Of a stretch of DNA of 33,882 nt, positions 31,590 to 33,882 are shown one piece after another. This stretch comes from Terriglobia bacterium. Its GTDB lineage: Bacteria > Acidobacteriota > Terriglobia > Bryobacterales > Bryobacteraceae. The position numbers were made by a program, and so were the translations under genes. Under the pieces are notes generated by a model. The model ran no database searches. It worked only from the letters and a program-made list of their open reading frames with translations, and was not told the origin of the DNA. How positions within the stretch are numbered: position 1 is the stretch's first letter; each line of letters opens with the position of its first letter. The stretch is from NCBI GenBank assembly GCA_020073325.1, contig JAIQFJ010000014.1, positions 1 to 33,882 on the forward strand, in the 5' to 3' direction.

Positions 31590-33344
31590 CTACTTTTCGC
31601 GCATCCCTACCGGAGGCAGATACGTCCCCAGCGGCTTACGAGTCCACCATCCCGGCTCGCCCCGATTCGTGAACGAATATTCGTAAACCATCGCCCGGAT
31701 ATATTTCGGCGGCGCGTTCGGGAACGGATTCTTCTCGATCAGCGCGATCACGTCAGGCGACCCTTCCAGCAGCTTCGCCACGAATCCGACGAACCATAGA
31801 TTCTGCCGGTAATTCCCCAGGGCGGCGAACCACATCTGCCAGTCGAGCCTCGGCTGAAACGGCGCCACCCAGCGCGGCGCGCGGTTCAGGTCGCCGGGTT
31901 TATAGCGGAACTCATAGGGCGTCCAGTGGTCGCCGTCGTCCGATCCTTCGACGATGATTTCCGGCCGCGTGGTCGTCATCGACGCGAAGAGTCCGTACGA
32001 ATTGACGATTTGAAACGGAGAGACAATCTTCGCGACGGCGCTGAGCGCATCCGGAGCGCGCCCGAACATTTCGAGAATGCGCGCCGATCCCAGCAGGAAC
32101 ATGACGCCCGCAAAGACCGCCACGAAAGCTCGCTCGACGCGCGGCAGCTGCCCGAGCACCGGCCGCCGGGGCGCGAATCGGGCCAGCGCCTGATCGTCGA
32201 ACAGAAAAACACACAGCGCCAGCGTCAGCCAGTTGAAGAACGCGAAATTTCCAGTCAGCAGGATCAGGATCTGCAACCCGATCAGGCACCACGCGCCGAA
32301 GATCCGGATCCGCCGCGGCAGGAAAATCAGAAACGGAATGCCGATCTCGATGCCCAAAACCGCGGCGGTCGAAAAATGTTCGAAGGCGCGCGGCAACTTG
32401 TCGGCGTACCAGGAAATGAAATTTGGCAGCGGCTGCGTATGGTAGTGGTAATCGAGCGCGGTCAGGCTGCGCCACGTTGGATCGCCGCTCAGCAGCTTCA
32501 CGAATCCCGACATGAAATTCAGCCGGAAAACGAGAACGCGGAACAGCCAGACGATCACGGTCGCGCGTCCCAGGAAAATCGCCAGGAACCCCGCTTCGAG
32601 CAGCAGTGCGTCCCATTGGAAGGACAAAAAATCCTGACCCGCCAGGCTGAGCGACAAATAGAGCACGAACAGCAGCACGAGCATCAGTCGTTCCAGCCGC
32701 CCGGCCAGTAAAAGCAGCGAAAATGCGACGCCGAGCACGCAGATGGTCATCAGCGCGCCGTCGCTCGAATCGATCCAGAAGACCGTCGGCATGGCGTAAA
32801 ATCGCGACGGTCCCAGGCTCTTCGCGACGGCGTCCATGAATTGCGCCAGCGGCAGGATTCCGTGCGAGCCGATCAGTCCTTTGATCTGGGTCGCCAGCGA
32901 GAGGAACGCGATTCCATACACCACGGCCAGCGCGCGGAGAAAAATCCATTGCGTGGCCGCGAATCGCGCGGGCTCGAGTCGCGTTCCGAACGTCAGGCGC
33001 GTGACCCAGTAAAAAAAATCGCGATGCCGCGCGACCACGCGATAGCCGCGTTCGGCGATCCAGGCAAGCACGCCGGACCGCTCATAAACTTTCTCCAGAC
33101 CCAAGGTTTCGAACACCGCGCGCGCGCCGTTGATCACCGAGCCGTCGGTACGGACAAGCTGTACGGATTCGCTGAACGCCTGCGCCGGAATTTGCGGAAA
33201 CTGGCCGCGGACCTCCTGCGAAGGAGCGTAATCGACACGGTCGCCGGTGAGTTGCTTCCAATAATCGATCCAGATCTTGCAGAACCCACAACGTCCGTCG
33301 TAGATCAGCAGCGGTTTTTCGCGAGCCACAAACGTATTATGCAC
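31590..33344 (-). CDS. DCC thiol-disulfide oxidoreductase domain fused to lipase maturation factor-like membrane protein
   Basis: I choose the GTG at 33344 (GGAG 7 nt upstream), giving 584 aa. A longer frame from 33416 would overlap the divergent esterase start. Residues about 8-120 are a DCC-family thioredoxin-like domain with YDGRCGFCKIW (Cys19, Cys22). Residues about 150-584 match lipase maturation factor (LMF1) proteins: many helices, QWDALLLEAGFLAIF, LNFMSGFVKLLSGDPTW, YHYHTQPLPN, then GNYRQNLWFVGFVAKLLEGSP and WWTRKPLGTY. In animals LMF1 assists folding of secreted lipases in the ER; bacterial roles are unproven. The gene is divergent from a secreted carboxylesterase, suggesting a folding aid, but this is inference. 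Confidence 0.85.
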   Translation of the reverse strand: MHNTFVAREKPLLIYDGRCGFCKIWIDYWKQLTGDRVDYAPSQEVRGQFPQIPAQAFSESVQLVRTDGSVINGARAVFETLGLEKVYERSGVLAWIAERGYRVVARHRDFFYWVTRLTFGTRLEPARFAATQWIFLRALAVVYGIAFLSLATQIKGLIGSHGILPLAQFMDAVAKSLGPSRFYAMPTVFWIDSSDGALMTICVLGVAFSLLLLAGRLERLMLVLLFVLYLSLSLAGQDFLSFQWDALLLEAGFLAIFLGRATVIVWLFRVLVFRLNFMSGFVKLLSGDPTWRSLTALDYHYHTQPLPNFISWYADKLPRAFEHFSTAAVLGIEIGIPFLIFLPRRIRIFGAWCLIGLQILILLTGNFAFFNWLTLALCVFLFDDQALARFAPRRPVLGQLPRVERAFVAVFAGVMFLLGSARILEMFGRAPDALSAVAKIVSPFQIVNSYGLFASMTTTRPEIIVEGSDDGDHWTPYEFRYKPGDLNRAPRWVAPFQPRLDWQMWFAALGNYRQNLWFVGFVAKLLEGSPDVIALIEKNPFPNAPPKYIRAMVYEYSFTNRGEPGWWTRKPLGTYLPPVGMREK

Positions 33345-33385
33345 AGGCCCGCTCCAGTGCCTGCGAGCCACGATATTATGTTCAG

Positions 33386-33882
<497 letters not shown>

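Overview
The window looks like a high-GC chromosomal segment from an Acidobacteriota-type bacterium, probably of the Bryobacter/Solibacter kind. This is inferred from gene content: two BlaI-type repressor/M56 peptidase pairs, a large receptor-like barrel with an N-terminal carboxypeptidase-regulatory-like domain, a secreted Asp-box propeller protein, secreted amidohydrolase and NHL proteins, and a CusF-SCO1 lipoprotein. I see no rRNA, tRNA, CRISPR array, transposase, phage or integrase gene.

Layout. 1-770 (minus): N-terminal half of a membrane PAS sensor cut by the left edge. 891-1061 (minus): a tiny lysine-rich secreted protein. 1062-1701: a long non-coding stretch with two palindromes. 1702-2502 (plus): CusF-SCO1 lipoprotein, convergent with a YjbR-like protein. 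2847-3950 (plus): an enolase-superfamily enzyme. 8150 down to 4033 (minus): a tightly overlapped operon of Tat-exported metallo-beta-lactamase-fold hydrolase, BlaI-type repressor, M56 sensor peptidase, FAH-family hydrolase and TauE/SafE permease, followed by a 26-residue membrane microprotein behind a 17-bp inverted repeat. 10972 down to 8568 (minus): yvcK-glmU, overlapping by 4 bp. 11087-14945 (plus): a PlsC-OlsB-like acyltransferase fusion, heme A synthase and GltS. 17357 down to 14998 (minus): secreted NHL protein and M20 peptidase, the latter bracketed by two GGGCGG-armed palindromes. 17746-22504 (plus): secreted amidohydrolase, Asp-box protein and a DUF3574-like protein. 24034 down to 22509 (minus): second BlaI/M56 pair, the M56 protein carrying a TonB C-terminal domain, divergent from the receptor-like barrel at 24128-26539. 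26652-31574 (plus): a barrel protein, then xseB-ispA-tlyA-nadK and a DAACS symporter. 33344 down to 31590 (minus): DCC-lipase maturation factor fusion, divergent from a carboxylesterase cut by the right edge.

The most striking signal is that two otherwise intact genes, the Asp-box protein and the normally indispensable nadK, are each interrupted by one in-frame stop (TAA at 19937, TAG at 29654). Both sit where a serine is expected or plausible, and both are explained by a single C-to-A change (TCA to TAA, TCG to TAG). Flanking sequence stays in frame and conserved. This means sequencing damage, very recent inactivation, or readthrough/suppression; the sequence alone cannot decide. Other notable points are the unlabelled microprotein with its hairpin leader, the twin BlaI/M56 modules with candidate operators, and several domain fusions.
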